From positions 1-64,000 of the forward strand of contig CAZWEO010000002.1 of NCBI GenBank assembly GCA_964633115.1: a stretch of 64,000 nt of DNA, in the 5' to 3' direction. A model generated the notes under the pieces. It saw nothing but the letters and a program-made list of their open reading frames with translations, had not been told where the DNA came from and did no database searches. Made by a program: the position numbers and the translations under genes. The stretch comes from B30-G6 sp964633115 (lineage in GTDB: Bacteria; Desulfobacterota; Desulfobacteria; Desulfobacterales; B30-G6). Shown here piece by piece: positions 15,868-24,858 of this stretch (positions are counted from its first letter, which is position 1; the number at the start of each line of letters is the position of its first letter).

Positions 15868-18147
15868 TTAAAGTTGGGCTAGCGTTTCGCGTGCCTCTTG
15901 GACACCATCAAAGTTTTTGTCTAAACTAAGGGCTTTTTCGAGTTGTTTCTTCGCTTTGGGCTTATCCCCTTTCTGATAGTAAGCCATACCAAGATGGTAG
16001 TTAACGGTGGCATTGTCAGCTAACTTCTCAAGGCTGTCCTTGAATTCGCTAATGGCACTGTCATAGAGGCCTTTTTTATAATAAATCCAACCGAGAGTAT
16101 CCATGACACTAGGCTCAGCGGGAAGTTGCTCTTTGGCTTTTTGGGCAAAGCCCAAGGCCTCGTCGATATTTTTATCTTGTGCCGCCAATAGATAGGCCAG
16201 ATTATTAGCTGCCGGTGCAAAATCGGGGTTAATTTCTAAAGCAGCACGATAATGTTTTTCTGACATATCAAAACGCTTTTTCAAATCATAAATCGTACCC
16301 AGCATCATATTCGCGCTGGTTTGACGTGGATTTTTTTCCAGTATGGATTGATACTGCGCAATGGCCTTGTCCGGGTTATTGCCGGATAAATACATGCGCG
16401 CCAGGGCATAATAGGACCGCAGATATTCCGGGTTCGCCTCGAGGGATTTTTGAAATGCAGATTCAGCTGAGTCAGATTTTTTTTGGGCAAGATAAAGCCC
16501 CCCTTTGAGATTATATATCACGGCCTTTACAGCGGGGACGTCTGCGACTATTTGCAATTGCTGATCACATTTTTCTAAAGCTGTTGCGTATTCTTTTTTT
16601 TGGGAATGCAGCAGGATAACATTGGTAAAAACATCCATCAGTTTTGGATTAATTTTAAGGGCCTTGTTAAAATTGGTTAGTGCCGCTTTATACTGTTTGG
16701 TTAGGCGTTGCAGCAAACCCAATCGAAAATAGCCGGTGGGATTATTAGAATCCAAGTTGATTAACTTATTGAAGTTTTCTTTGGCAGCATTGACATCTTT
16801 TTGTAGCAGTTTTGCATTACCAAGTATGAGTGTTGCTTGATAATTATTAGGGCTTAATTCAAGGATTTCAGTGCTTTCTTTTTCAGCAAGCTTCATATCG
16901 CGCTGGCGCAGATAAATTTCCGCCATGAGCAGCCTGGCTTTGATAAATCGCGGATTGGCGTCGACAGCTTTGCCGAGGGATGATTTGGCCATGTTGCTGT
17001 CACCTTTGCCAAGATAGGCCACCCCCAAGAGGTAATGCGCGCGTGCGGCGCGTGGCTCTTCCTTGACCAGTTGATTCAGCGTATCGATAGCGCCATCAAA
17101 CTGTCTGGTTTGTGCCAGCAGCTCTCCTTTTAACAAACGGGTCGGAAAGTAGTTGGGGCGCTCGGCCAAAATTTCGGTAATGATGGCATCGGCCTTGCCC
17201 ATTTCTTTTTGCTTGAGATGGAATCCGGCAATGGTGTTTTTGATTCGAATATCATCTGGTTGTTTCTCAAGTGCCTGCTTGTATAATTCCAATGCTTTTT
17301 GGGGATTCCCGGAAAATTCATAGAATCCAGCTGCTACGAGGTAGGATCGAATATTTTCGGGATCCTTATCTATAGCAACCGCATAAGATGCCTCAGCTTC
17401 TGGCATCATTTTACGTTGGGCAAAATAATTGCCTTCTTGAATCAGCAATTCAACATTGTCAGGATTCAAACGGATGGCTTGATTTAAAATGGCTTCAGCT
17501 TTTTTAAAGTCTTGTTTGCTTCTGTAGAAGTTGAAAAGAACGAGGCTTGGTTTTATATCCTTGGGATCAATGCGAGTTGCTTCGATGAGGTACTTTTCCG
17601 AAGCAGAAAGTTGCCCCTTGCGGGCGAGTATCCGCGAAAGTCCCATGTAGGCGCGTATTTGTTTGGCATCCAGTTGAATTATTCGGCGGAAGATTGACTC
17701 GGCTTCATCCAGCTTCTTATTAATGTCAAACAGACCGGCCTTTAAAAATAGTGCATCAATGTGATCAGGGTTTTTACTAAGAAGTTTTTCAACGAGTTCC
17801 CGGGCTTGATCCGTTTGTTTGCCGAGCATGTAAAACGTGGCCATTTTGAGCTGCGCATCGGTATTGCTGTCATCTAACTGCACAACCCGAGAATAGGATC
17901 TGAAGGCACCCTGGGAGTTGCCGAGCTTTAGATAGGTTTCCCCCAGTTTGGCATGGGCATCCACATATTCGGGATTGATTTGGACCGCATTTTTAAATTC
18001 GAGCTCAGCGCTTTTAAACTCCCCTTTATCGAAGTAAGCGCTGCCTTTTTCAAAGTGGGCCAATTTTTTCTCTTCGTCGGATGCACAACCCCATATAAAC
18101 GTAAGTAATAGCATGACGCCACAAAGCATTTTCAAATAACGGTTCAT
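15868..18147 (-). CDS. Large TPR-repeat lipoprotein (PrsT-like)
   Basis: 759 aa. The signal peptide ends in a lipobox-like FIWGC (C21; Trp at -2 is unusual), so it is probably a lipoprotein. The rest is almost entirely TPR repeats, around 20 units with the signature A-x-L-G-x-x-Y and frequent P at repeat ends. It resembles the PEP-CTERM/exopolysaccharide-linked PrsT proteins but is shorter than the ~900 aa typical there, and no exosortase or PEP-CTERM protein is visible. Likely a periplasmic or outer-membrane scaffold. It is the first gene of the three-gene envelope operon on this strand. Confidence 0.8.
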   Translation of the reverse strand: MNRYLKMLCGVMLLLTFIWGCASDEEKKLAHFEKGSAYFDKGEFKSAELEFKNAVQINPEYVDAHAKLGETYLKLGNSQGAFRSYSRVVQLDDSNTDAQLKMATFYMLGKQTDQARELVEKLLSKNPDHIDALFLKAGLFDINKKLDEAESIFRRIIQLDAKQIRAYMGLSRILARKGQLSASEKYLIEATRIDPKDIKPSLVLFNFYRSKQDFKKAEAILNQAIRLNPDNVELLIQEGNYFAQRKMMPEAEASYAVAIDKDPENIRSYLVAAGFYEFSGNPQKALELYKQALEKQPDDIRIKNTIAGFHLKQKEMGKADAIITEILAERPNYFPTRLLKGELLAQTRQFDGAIDTLNQLVKEEPRAARAHYLLGVAYLGKGDSNMAKSSLGKAVDANPRFIKARLLMAEIYLRQRDMKLAEKESTEILELSPNNYQATLILGNAKLLQKDVNAAKENFNKLINLDSNNPTGYFRLGLLQRLTKQYKAALTNFNKALKINPKLMDVFTNVILLHSQKKEYATALEKCDQQLQIVADVPAVKAVIYNLKGGLYLAQKKSDSAESAFQKSLEANPEYLRSYYALARMYLSGNNPDKAIAQYQSILEKNPRQTSANMMLGTIYDLKKRFDMSEKHYRAALEINPDFAPAANNLAYLLAAQDKNIDEALGFAQKAKEQLPAEPSVMDTLGWIYYKKGLYDSAISEFKDSLEKLADNATVNYHLGMAYYQKGDKPKAKKQLEKALSLDKNFDGVQEARETLAQL

Positions 18148-18268
18148 TATTCGCCTCCAGAGAGTGAATGCCCCGCCTAAATATGCGATATATTCTGCGG
18201 GGATGCATGAAAATCATAATGCAATTTTATTATTTGAACAAAAAGTAATTATAGTCATTTTTAAAATT

Positions 18269-19423
18269 TTAGGGCAAGTGATTGTCGATTTGCTGATAGA
18301 ATATCCGAATCTGCTCGACTACATATTCCAGTTGCTCTTCAGAAAGTTCAGGATAAATGGGAATTGCCAGCGAACATTGTGCTGCTTTTTCAGCGTGTTT
18401 GAATTCCCCGGACTGGTAGCCCAGATTTTCAAAACAATCCTGTAGATGCAAAGGTACCGGATAGTAAACTTCGGTTCCGATGCCTGCTTTGCTTAAAAAA
18501 GCACGCAACTCGTCTCTGCGGTCGGGTACCATAATTACAAACTGATTATAGATGTGTCGGCCTGGTTTTTCGAGTGGTAAAATGATGCGGTCTGTTAATC
18601 CCTTTTGGTTAAAGAGGATGCGATATTTTTCAGCATTTATTTGCCGGCCGCGAGTCCAGTCATCCAAATGTTTCAATTTTACAGATACAATGGCAGCTTG
18701 TAATGCATCCAAACGAAAATTGCCACCGATTATTTTGTGATAATATTTAGGCTTAGCACCATGACCTCTTAGAATTCGCAGGTCTGCGTCGTATTGTTCC
18801 GAATTTGTAGTAACAATACCACCGTCTCCAAAGGCACCCAGGTTTTTAGATGGAAAAAACGAAAAACATCCAAAATCTCCCATGGAACCTGCACGCAGGT
18901 CTTGGTATTCTGTACCGATGGCTTGGGCAGCGTCCTCCACCACAATCAAGCCATGTTTTTTAGCAAATTGCACGATTGGATCCATATCAGCACTCTGTCC
19001 GTATAGATGGACCGGTATAATCGCCTTAACCCGTTCTTGTTCGGCGCTGCTGAGTTTTTGCATGGTCGAATCCAGCAAATTCGGATCCATATTAAACGTA
19101 AGCGGATCAATATCAACAAAGACAGGCTTGGCACCCAATCGTGAAATGGCACCGGCCGTAGCGAAAAACGTATACGGCGTTGTCAATACGATATCATCGC
19201 TGGAAATGTCGGCTGCCATAAGGGCGATAATGAGTGCATCTGAGCCAGATGACACACCGACAGCATAATTGGCTTTGCAATATTGGGCTATTTCTTGTTC
19301 CAAATCTGTAACTGTCTGACCAAGAATAAAATACTGGGACTCATATACGGCTTCGGTAGCTGCTAAAATTTCATCTTTAATGGACTGGTACTGAACCTTA
19401 AGATCAAGTAGGGGTACTTTCAT
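18269..19423 (-). CDS. DegT/DnrJ/EryC1/StrS-family sugar aminotransferase
   Basis: 384 aa from ATG 19423, with GGAG 10 nt upstream. It is a PLP enzyme: VGVSSGSDALIIAL near the cofactor phosphate, VEDAAQAIG and the Schiff-base lysine in FFPSKNLGAFGDGG. Family members aminate keto-sugars bound to nucleotides for O-antigen, glycan or exopolysaccharide synthesis; the sugar cannot be told from sequence. It starts 5 nt after the manC stop and is the last gene of the dnaE-manC-degT run, which supports a role in surface polysaccharide with GDP-mannose supply. Confidence 0.9.
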   Translation of the reverse strand: MKVPLLDLKVQYQSIKDEILAATEAVYESQYFILGQTVTDLEQEIAQYCKANYAVGVSSGSDALIIALMAADISSDDIVLTTPYTFFATAGAISRLGAKPVFVDIDPLTFNMDPNLLDSTMQKLSSAEQERVKAIIPVHLYGQSADMDPIVQFAKKHGLIVVEDAAQAIGTEYQDLRAGSMGDFGCFSFFPSKNLGAFGDGGIVTTNSEQYDADLRILRGHGAKPKYYHKIIGGNFRLDALQAAIVSVKLKHLDDWTRGRQINAEKYRILFNQKGLTDRIILPLEKPGRHIYNQFVIMVPDRRDELRAFLSKAGIGTEVYYPVPLHLQDCFENLGYQSGEFKHAEKAAQCSLAIPIYPELSEEQLEYVVEQIRIFYQQIDNHLP

Positions 19424-19428
19424 GGTAT

Positions 19429-20820
19429 TCAACTCTCCATTTGATGGATAATAATGAGTAATGCGTCTTGATCGCTGTCATTTTTTATCAGGTATGCCGA
19501 TGGCGTGTCCATGGATACCGAAAAGCCTGTGCCCAGTATCTGGTCTACCTGATTGTAGCCAAGCCGGCAGTCACCGGTCAATATATTAATATATACACGA
19601 CCCTTAGGAGCCGGATCGCATGTGTAGGTTTTACCGGGTTTTATTGTAACCCGGATGACAGTTTCATTTGCTGATTTCTCCAGAAATTTGACACTACCCC
19701 AGGCGTTTTTTTCTGAAAGGTGTGCCCGATATTCTGGACGGTTTTGCTGTTTTAAGCGCGTGACAATTTCTTTGACATCACGACTGGTTTCCAGATTAGA
19801 AACAAATACCGCATCAGGTGTTTCCACCAGAACGATGTCGGAAAGATCGTTGGATGTAACCAATCGGCTTTTTGAAAACAACAAACTATTGTGTGTATTC
19901 TGGCAAAGCACATCCCCCAACAAAGCATTGCCATTCTCATCCTTGGGCAGGTATTCATGCAAAGACTTCCAGGAACCGACATCACTCCATCCAAATTCGG
20001 ATGGAAGTACGACCCCATTTAGTGTCTTTTCCATGATGGCTACATCGAAGGCCAAATTTTGCAGACACGCATAGGCGTCAATGGAAATGGGCTCTCCCAT
20101 GTTAACGATAGCTTCCATTTGGGTGAACATTTTAGGTTGGTGAACCTGAAATTCATTTATAATTGCGGAACCACTAAATGCAAACATACCGCTATTCCAA
20201 AAAAAATTTCCAGCGTCGATGTAGCTTTGGGCGGTTTTAAGGTCAGGTTTTTCAACAAAACGCTTGATTTTTAAACCACCATCGGTAACCGGGATACTCC
20301 CTTCGATATAGCCATAACCGGTTTCGGGATATTCTGGCTTGATGCCAAACGTAACCAGGTTGCCTTTGATTGCCAGTTGGGTTGCCTGTGCAATCCGGTG
20401 GTGAAACTGGGTAATATCTGCAATGACATGATCAGCGGGAAATATAAAAAATATTGCATCACTAATTTTGTTATCAGCGAGAATTTTAAGAACAGCTAAC
20501 AGGATGGCTGGCGCAGTGTTACGGCCAACAGGCTCACCGATTATTTTATCCTGGGGTGTGATACCCAGGGCGGCCAAATGATCAGCGGAATCCAGACGAT
20601 GGTCTTGGCCACACACTATCAGCACGTTATCTGTATTCAAGGCTGGCGATAGTCGCTGGATGGTTTCCTGCAGAAGCGACAAGCGGCTGCCAAACGCAGC
20701 CAGTTGTTTGGGCGCCTGGTTCCGTGAAACCGGCCATAGACGGGTACCGGATCCACCGGCCAGCAGAACTGGAAACACCGCTAAACCATTGCTTAAAGGT
20801 TTAGGCTCATCATTTACCAT
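19429..20820 (-). CDS. manC: Mannose-1-phosphate guanylyltransferase / mannose-6-phosphate isomerase
   Basis: 463 aa from ATG 20820, chosen for GAGGA 6 nt upstream; the frame is open further upstream but only inside dnaE. The N-terminal nucleotidyltransferase domain has PVLLAGGSGTRLWPVSR, FIFPADHVI, EKPD and FFWNSGMFAF. The C-terminal cupin region is a type II PMI-like domain (KPGKTYTCDPAPKGRVYINIL) that looks divergent. It makes GDP-mannose for glycans. It starts 11 nt before the dnaE stop, so it is translationally coupled to a replication gene, an odd pairing. Confidence 0.9.
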   Translation of the reverse strand: MVNDEPKPLSNGLAVFPVLLAGGSGTRLWPVSRNQAPKQLAAFGSRLSLLQETIQRLSPALNTDNVLIVCGQDHRLDSADHLAALGITPQDKIIGEPVGRNTAPAILLAVLKILADNKISDAIFFIFPADHVIADITQFHHRIAQATQLAIKGNLVTFGIKPEYPETGYGYIEGSIPVTDGGLKIKRFVEKPDLKTAQSYIDAGNFFWNSGMFAFSGSAIINEFQVHQPKMFTQMEAIVNMGEPISIDAYACLQNLAFDVAIMEKTLNGVVLPSEFGWSDVGSWKSLHEYLPKDENGNALLGDVLCQNTHNSLLFSKSRLVTSNDLSDIVLVETPDAVFVSNLETSRDVKEIVTRLKQQNRPEYRAHLSEKNAWGSVKFLEKSANETVIRVTIKPGKTYTCDPAPKGRVYINILTGDCRLGYNQVDQILGTGFSVSMDTPSAYLIKNDSDQDALLIIIHQMES

Positions 20821-23800
20821 AATAGGTCCTCTTTGGTTGCTGCAACGATCCAGCTTTGCTGCAAACACTCTCATAGGCCTGGTAACCCAGACAAGCGTTG
20901 ACTGCCTTACGTAAATCCCCACTGGGATGCAATTGAAAAGGTTCTGGTAGGGCGATGATTGCTTCAGCCATCTCGGGTGCTTTTACGTGCAGAAAAACCT
21001 CACAAGCGCCTCGGTGGTTTTTGACTACCTGTTGAAGGGATTCAAGTTGATCGCGGCCTGTGTTGTTTGTTTCCAGATTGATGTGGATGCTGACCGTCCA
21101 GATTTCTTCTGCTTTTTGGATGGGTACAATATGGTTGGCCAACAATTTGACAGTGTTTTCCTCTTTCTGGATTTGGCCATCCACCAGAATGGCATTGTCA
21201 GCGATCAACAGATGATGGATTTCGGCATATAGGGATGAAAAAACTACCATCTCAAAGGAGCCGTTTAAATCCTCCACGGATACAAAAGCCATCAGATCAC
21301 CTCTTTTGGTGGTGATGGTTTTGATATTTCGAATCATACCGGCCAAACGCACGCCTGTGTTGTCGTCCAGTTCTTTCAGGGTCAAGGTCTCGGCTGTGGC
21401 AAACTTGTCGATAATCGTATTGTACCGATTAAGTGGGTGACCAGTGATATAAAATCCCAGCGCCTCCTTTTCAAATGCCAAAAGCTGTCTTTCCTCCCAC
21501 TCTTCGATGTCAGGCAGTGGTGGCAAATTGATACTGGGGGCATCGGCAGCCGATCCAAACAGACATATCTGTGGATCTGCTTTTTCCCGCTGTACGCGCT
21601 GACCATATTCGAGGATTTCGTCCAGCCCCCCTGTGAGCTGCGATCGTTTCAAATCCAGGGAGTCAAAAGCACCGCTTTTAATCAGGCTTTCAAGCACGCG
21701 CCGATTGACTCGCCGCAAATCGACCCGTTCGCAGAAATCAAAAATGGAAGCAAACGGTTGTTCCTCACGATATTCGAGGATAGATTCAATAGCACCTTCA
21801 CCGACATTTTTTACGGCGGCTAGACCAAAGCGAATGCTATCTCCGATGACCACGAATTCTTTGCTACTCTCGTTAATATCCGGTGGCAGAACTGGTATGT
21901 TGTGCCCCTTGCACTCGGATATGTACTTAACCACGCCATCGGATGAGTTCATTTCACTGGTTAGCAAAGCCGCCATGAACTCTACTGGAAAGTGTGCTTT
22001 TAAAAAGGCGGTTTGGTAGGCTATCAAAGCATAGGCGACGCTGTGTGACTTATTAAATCCATAACCGCCAAACTTGGAAATGAGACCAAATATTTCCCCG
22101 GCCTTGTCGGCAGGAATTCCGTTCTCAACAGCCCCATCCACAAATCGTTTGTGGTGTTTTGCCATGATTTCTGGTATCTTTTTACCCATGGCTTTCCGGA
22201 GATCGTCAGCCTCAGACATTTTATAATTGGCCAGAACACCGGCGATTTTCATGACCTGTTCCTGGTAGACAATAACGCCGTAAGTCTCCTTGAGGATAGA
22301 TTCCAATTCAGGAACCAGGTATCGAACTTCCTTGCGTCCATGCTTGCGTTGGACAAAATCGGTCACCATACCGCTATCCAATGGGCCCGGTCGGTATAAT
22401 GCTACCAGGGCGATGACGTCATCGAAAGTTTCCGGGCGCAGACGGATCAGCAAATCTTTCATCCCCGAGCTTTCCAATTGAAACACACCGGTAGTGTCTC
22501 CCGAACAAAGCAGCGCATAGGTGGCGGGGTCATCCATTTTCAGGTTGTCGATGTCAAGGGATGTTTTCCCTTGGCGAGCGATCATATCGAGTGCGTTGGC
22601 GATGACCGTTAGATTGCGAAGACCAAGAAAATCAAACTTGACGAGGCCAATTTTTTCGACGATTTTCATGTCAAATTGGGTTACGACTTCATCCTTTTTG
22701 CCCTGGAATAGAGGTAGGTATTCTACCAAGGGTCTGTCGGAGATGACCACACCGGCAGCGTGAGTGGATGCATGCCTCGGCAAACCCTCCAGTACACGCG
22801 AGACTTGAATCAACTCGGCAACATCTGGGTTTTGTTTGGCAAGTTCCCGTATTTTTGGTTCCTGCTCCAGGGCATCGTCCAAGCTGATATTCAATACATC
22901 TGGAACCATTTTGGCGATGCGATCCACTTCTTGCAGGGGGATATCCAAGGCCCGACCTACATCCCGGATAACAGCCCGGGTTTTGAGTTTTCCAAATGTG
23001 ATGATTTGGGCGACACGCTCACCGCCGCCATATTTTTCGACCACATATTTAAAAACCTGTTCGCGACCATTGATGCAAAAATCCACATCGATGTCGGGCA
23101 TACTTTTCCGAGCTGGATTTAAAAAGCGTTCAAAGATGAGGCCGTATTGAATCGGATCGAGGCCGGTTATACCTAAAGAATAGGCCACCAGGCTACCTGC
23201 CGCGGAGCCCCTACCCGGCCCCACGGGGATGCCATGGGATTTGGCATACTGGATAAAATCGGCGACGATTAAGAAATAGCCCGGAAATCCCATTTTCTTG
23301 ATCAGACCGATTTCATGGTCGAGTCGCTGCTCGTATAAAGATACGTCGATATCCGGATTCTTTTCAATAAGACGCTTGATGATAGCATGGAAGCCATCCC
23401 GGGTTTTTTGTTCAAACAGCTCTGATTCGGTGATCTTTTGGGGCGTCTCAAATTTGGGGAAGTGGTAGGTCTTGAAATCAAAATCTACCTGACAGCGGCC
23501 TGCAATTTGAACTGTGTTGGCCAAAGCATCTGGATGGTCCTTGAAATAGGCAGCCATTTCCGGTTTGGATTTGTAATACAGCTGATTGGTGCCAAATTTG
23601 AGTCGGTTGGACATTTTAACGGTTTTGCCGGTCTGGATGCACAGCAGCACATCATGGGCCTTCACATCATCTCTATCCAGGTAATGACAATCATTGGAAG
23701 CTACCAAAGGAATTGAGAGGCGTTGACTCATGTCATATAAAGCCTCATTGACCAATTCTTGTTTATCAATGCCATTGTTTTGAACTTCGAGATAGAAATT

Positions 23801-24319
23801 ACCCTCGCCCAACATCTGGCAATATTGTTTTGCCGCATTATCGGCTTGCTCCAGATTTCCGGCAGCGATCAATTTGGGTATTTCACCTTGCAGACAGGCA
23901 GAAAAACCAATTAAACCCTGACTGTTCTGCAGAAGCAGCTCTTTGTCGATGCGCGGTTTATGGTAAAAGCCTTCCAGGCGGGCTGTTGATACGAGCTTGC
24001 AGAGATTTTGGTAGCCCTGGTTGTTTTCGGCCAGCAAAATCAGGTGTGAAATTCCTTTGTGATCCAATGGGGTTTTATCCCGCAAGGTGCGCGGAGCAAC
24101 ATAACACTCACAGCCGATTACCGGCTTAATATTCGCGGCCAAAGCTTTTTGATAAAATTCGATGCAACCGAACATGGTGCCGTGATCGGTAATGGCCACG
24201 GTGTCCATGCCAAGTCTGGTCGAGCGCTTGAACAGCTCATCAACACGGATGGCGCCATCCAACAAGCTGTATTGTGTGTGAACGTGTAGGTGTACGAAGT
24301 CAGGGATGGTTTCGGTCAT
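20810..24319 (-). CDS. dnaE: DNA polymerase III subunit alpha
   Basis: 1169 aa from ATG 24319; an in-frame TTG lies three codons upstream. The N-terminal PHP domain begins FVHLHVHTQYSLLDGAI. The polymerase palm carries GPGRGSAAGSLVAYSLGIT and the catalytic PDIDVDF. A helix-hairpin-helix (GFNKSHSVAYALIAYQTA and following) and an OB-fold (~1000-1075) complete the usual order and length. It is the replicative polymerase catalytic subunit. It is followed by overlapping manC. Confidence 0.97.
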   Translation of the reverse strand: MTETIPDFVHLHVHTQYSLLDGAIRVDELFKRSTRLGMDTVAITDHGTMFGCIEFYQKALAANIKPVIGCECYVAPRTLRDKTPLDHKGISHLILLAENNQGYQNLCKLVSTARLEGFYHKPRIDKELLLQNSQGLIGFSACLQGEIPKLIAAGNLEQADNAAKQYCQMLGEGNFYLEVQNNGIDKQELVNEALYDMSQRLSIPLVASNDCHYLDRDDVKAHDVLLCIQTGKTVKMSNRLKFGTNQLYYKSKPEMAAYFKDHPDALANTVQIAGRCQVDFDFKTYHFPKFETPQKITESELFEQKTRDGFHAIIKRLIEKNPDIDVSLYEQRLDHEIGLIKKMGFPGYFLIVADFIQYAKSHGIPVGPGRGSAAGSLVAYSLGITGLDPIQYGLIFERFLNPARKSMPDIDVDFCINGREQVFKYVVEKYGGGERVAQIITFGKLKTRAVIRDVGRALDIPLQEVDRIAKMVPDVLNISLDDALEQEPKIRELAKQNPDVAELIQVSRVLEGLPRHASTHAAGVVISDRPLVEYLPLFQGKKDEVVTQFDMKIVEKIGLVKFDFLGLRNLTVIANALDMIARQGKTSLDIDNLKMDDPATYALLCSGDTTGVFQLESSGMKDLLIRLRPETFDDVIALVALYRPGPLDSGMVTDFVQRKHGRKEVRYLVPELESILKETYGVIVYQEQVMKIAGVLANYKMSEADDLRKAMGKKIPEIMAKHHKRFVDGAVENGIPADKAGEIFGLISKFGGYGFNKSHSVAYALIAYQTAFLKAHFPVEFMAALLTSEMNSSDGVVKYISECKGHNIPVLPPDINESSKEFVVIGDSIRFGLAAVKNVGEGAIESILEYREEQPFASIFDFCERVDLRRVNRRVLESLIKSGAFDSLDLKRSQLTGGLDEILEYGQRVQREKADPQICLFGSAADAPSINLPPLPDIEEWEERQLLAFEKEALGFYITGHPLNRYNTIIDKFATAETLTLKELDDNTGVRLAGMIRNIKTITTKRGDLMAFVSVEDLNGSFEMVVFSSLYAEIHHLLIADNAILVDGQIQKEENTVKLLANHIVPIQKAEEIWTVSIHINLETNNTGRDQLESLQQVVKNHRGACEVFLHVKAPEMAEAIIALPEPFQLHPSGDLRKAVNACLGYQAYESVCSKAGSLQQPKRTYYGK

Positions 24320-24378
24320 TGTTTCCAATATTTTCAGTGGTTCTATAGATTGTGCTCACTTTTTTATGAGATTCGTTA

Positions 24379-24427
24379 AGTAAGCAGTATGTAGTAAGCA
24401 GTAGACAGTAGGCAGTAAGGAGTAAAC
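24379..24427 (+). repeat. Heptad array, left arm around the four-helix-bundle gene (locus A)
   Basis: Seven consecutive 7-nt units of the form AGTARGC (agtaagc, agtatgt, agtaagc, agtagac and so on) stand in strict register. An inverted set of four units (24811-24838) lies on the other side of the 97-aa gene, so the two arms could pair. See the locus list in the findings. Confidence 0.85.
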
Positions 24428-24495
24428 AAAAATTAGCAACAAAAGATATGTCTATAGCCTACATCCTATCAGTCCCAGGTTAAGATTCTTGATTT

Positions 24496-24789
24496 TTATA
24501 AGCTTGTTTGTCTGTAATCTTTAGCAAAATCTAACCAAACTTCAGTTTCACCCGCTTCACCGGCACAATCAATTAATTTGCTGATAAATGCTTTTTTGTA
24601 GCGCCTCCTTTTCCAGGCTTCGGCGATATTGGCAGGCACACTACGTGAAGATCGACGTATCTGATCCACAAGGCTGTATTTTTCTTCAGCCGGAAATTCT
24701 TTTGTGATTTTATGTATTTCCAATGCTAATTGATAAGCAACTTGATATACATTAAGATCCTTATATCCTTTGTAATTTCTCTTGTTCAT
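24496..24789 (-). CDS. Four-helix-bundle protein, S23/IVP family, C-terminally short
   Basis: 97 aa. The family signature is clear: YKDLNVYQVAYQLALEIHKIT, QIRRSSRSVPANIAEAW, RRRYKKAFISKLIDCAGEAGETEVWLDFA. Relatives are about 115-130 aa; here a TAA stops the frame just after the third conserved block, so the last helix is missing. Such genes are known in intervening sequences of 23S rRNA and as free intergenic copies; the biochemical function is unknown. It is enclosed by inverted heptad arrays and is not in an operon. It may be a decaying mobile copy. Confidence 0.75.
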   Translation of the reverse strand: MNKRNYKGYKDLNVYQVAYQLALEIHKITKEFPAEEKYSLVDQIRRSSRSVPANIAEAWKRRRYKKAFISKLIDCAGEAGETEVWLDFAKDYRQTSL

Positions 24790-24810
24790 AGGCCATTTAG
24801 CCCAAAGCAG

Positions 24811-24838
24811 CTGCCTACTCCTTACTCCCTATTGCTTA
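24811..24838 (+). repeat. Heptad array, right arm around the four-helix-bundle gene (locus A)
   Basis: Four 7-nt units (ctgccta, ctcctta, ctcccta, ttgctta). Read on the minus strand they give GTAAGC / AGTAAGG / AGTAGGCAG, the same words as the left arm at 24379-24427. It ends 20 nt from the guaB stop codon. Confidence 0.8.
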
Positions 24839-24858
24839 CACTTTTGACTCCTGCAGAA

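Noticed and set aside
15868..18147. Exosortase/PEP-CTERM locus
   Set aside because: The TPR lipoprotein resembles PrsT, but no exosortase, PEP-CTERM tail or polysaccharide-export genes are present.
24379..24427. Heptad array considered as a CRISPR or VNTR
   Set aside because: The units are 7 nt with no spacers, and other loci have different words in inverted arms; CRISPR repeats are 23 nt or more with unique spacers.
24496..24789. Four-helix-bundle gene considered as a 23S rRNA intervening sequence
   Set aside because: No rRNA sequence flanks it; dnaE and guaB are the neighbours.
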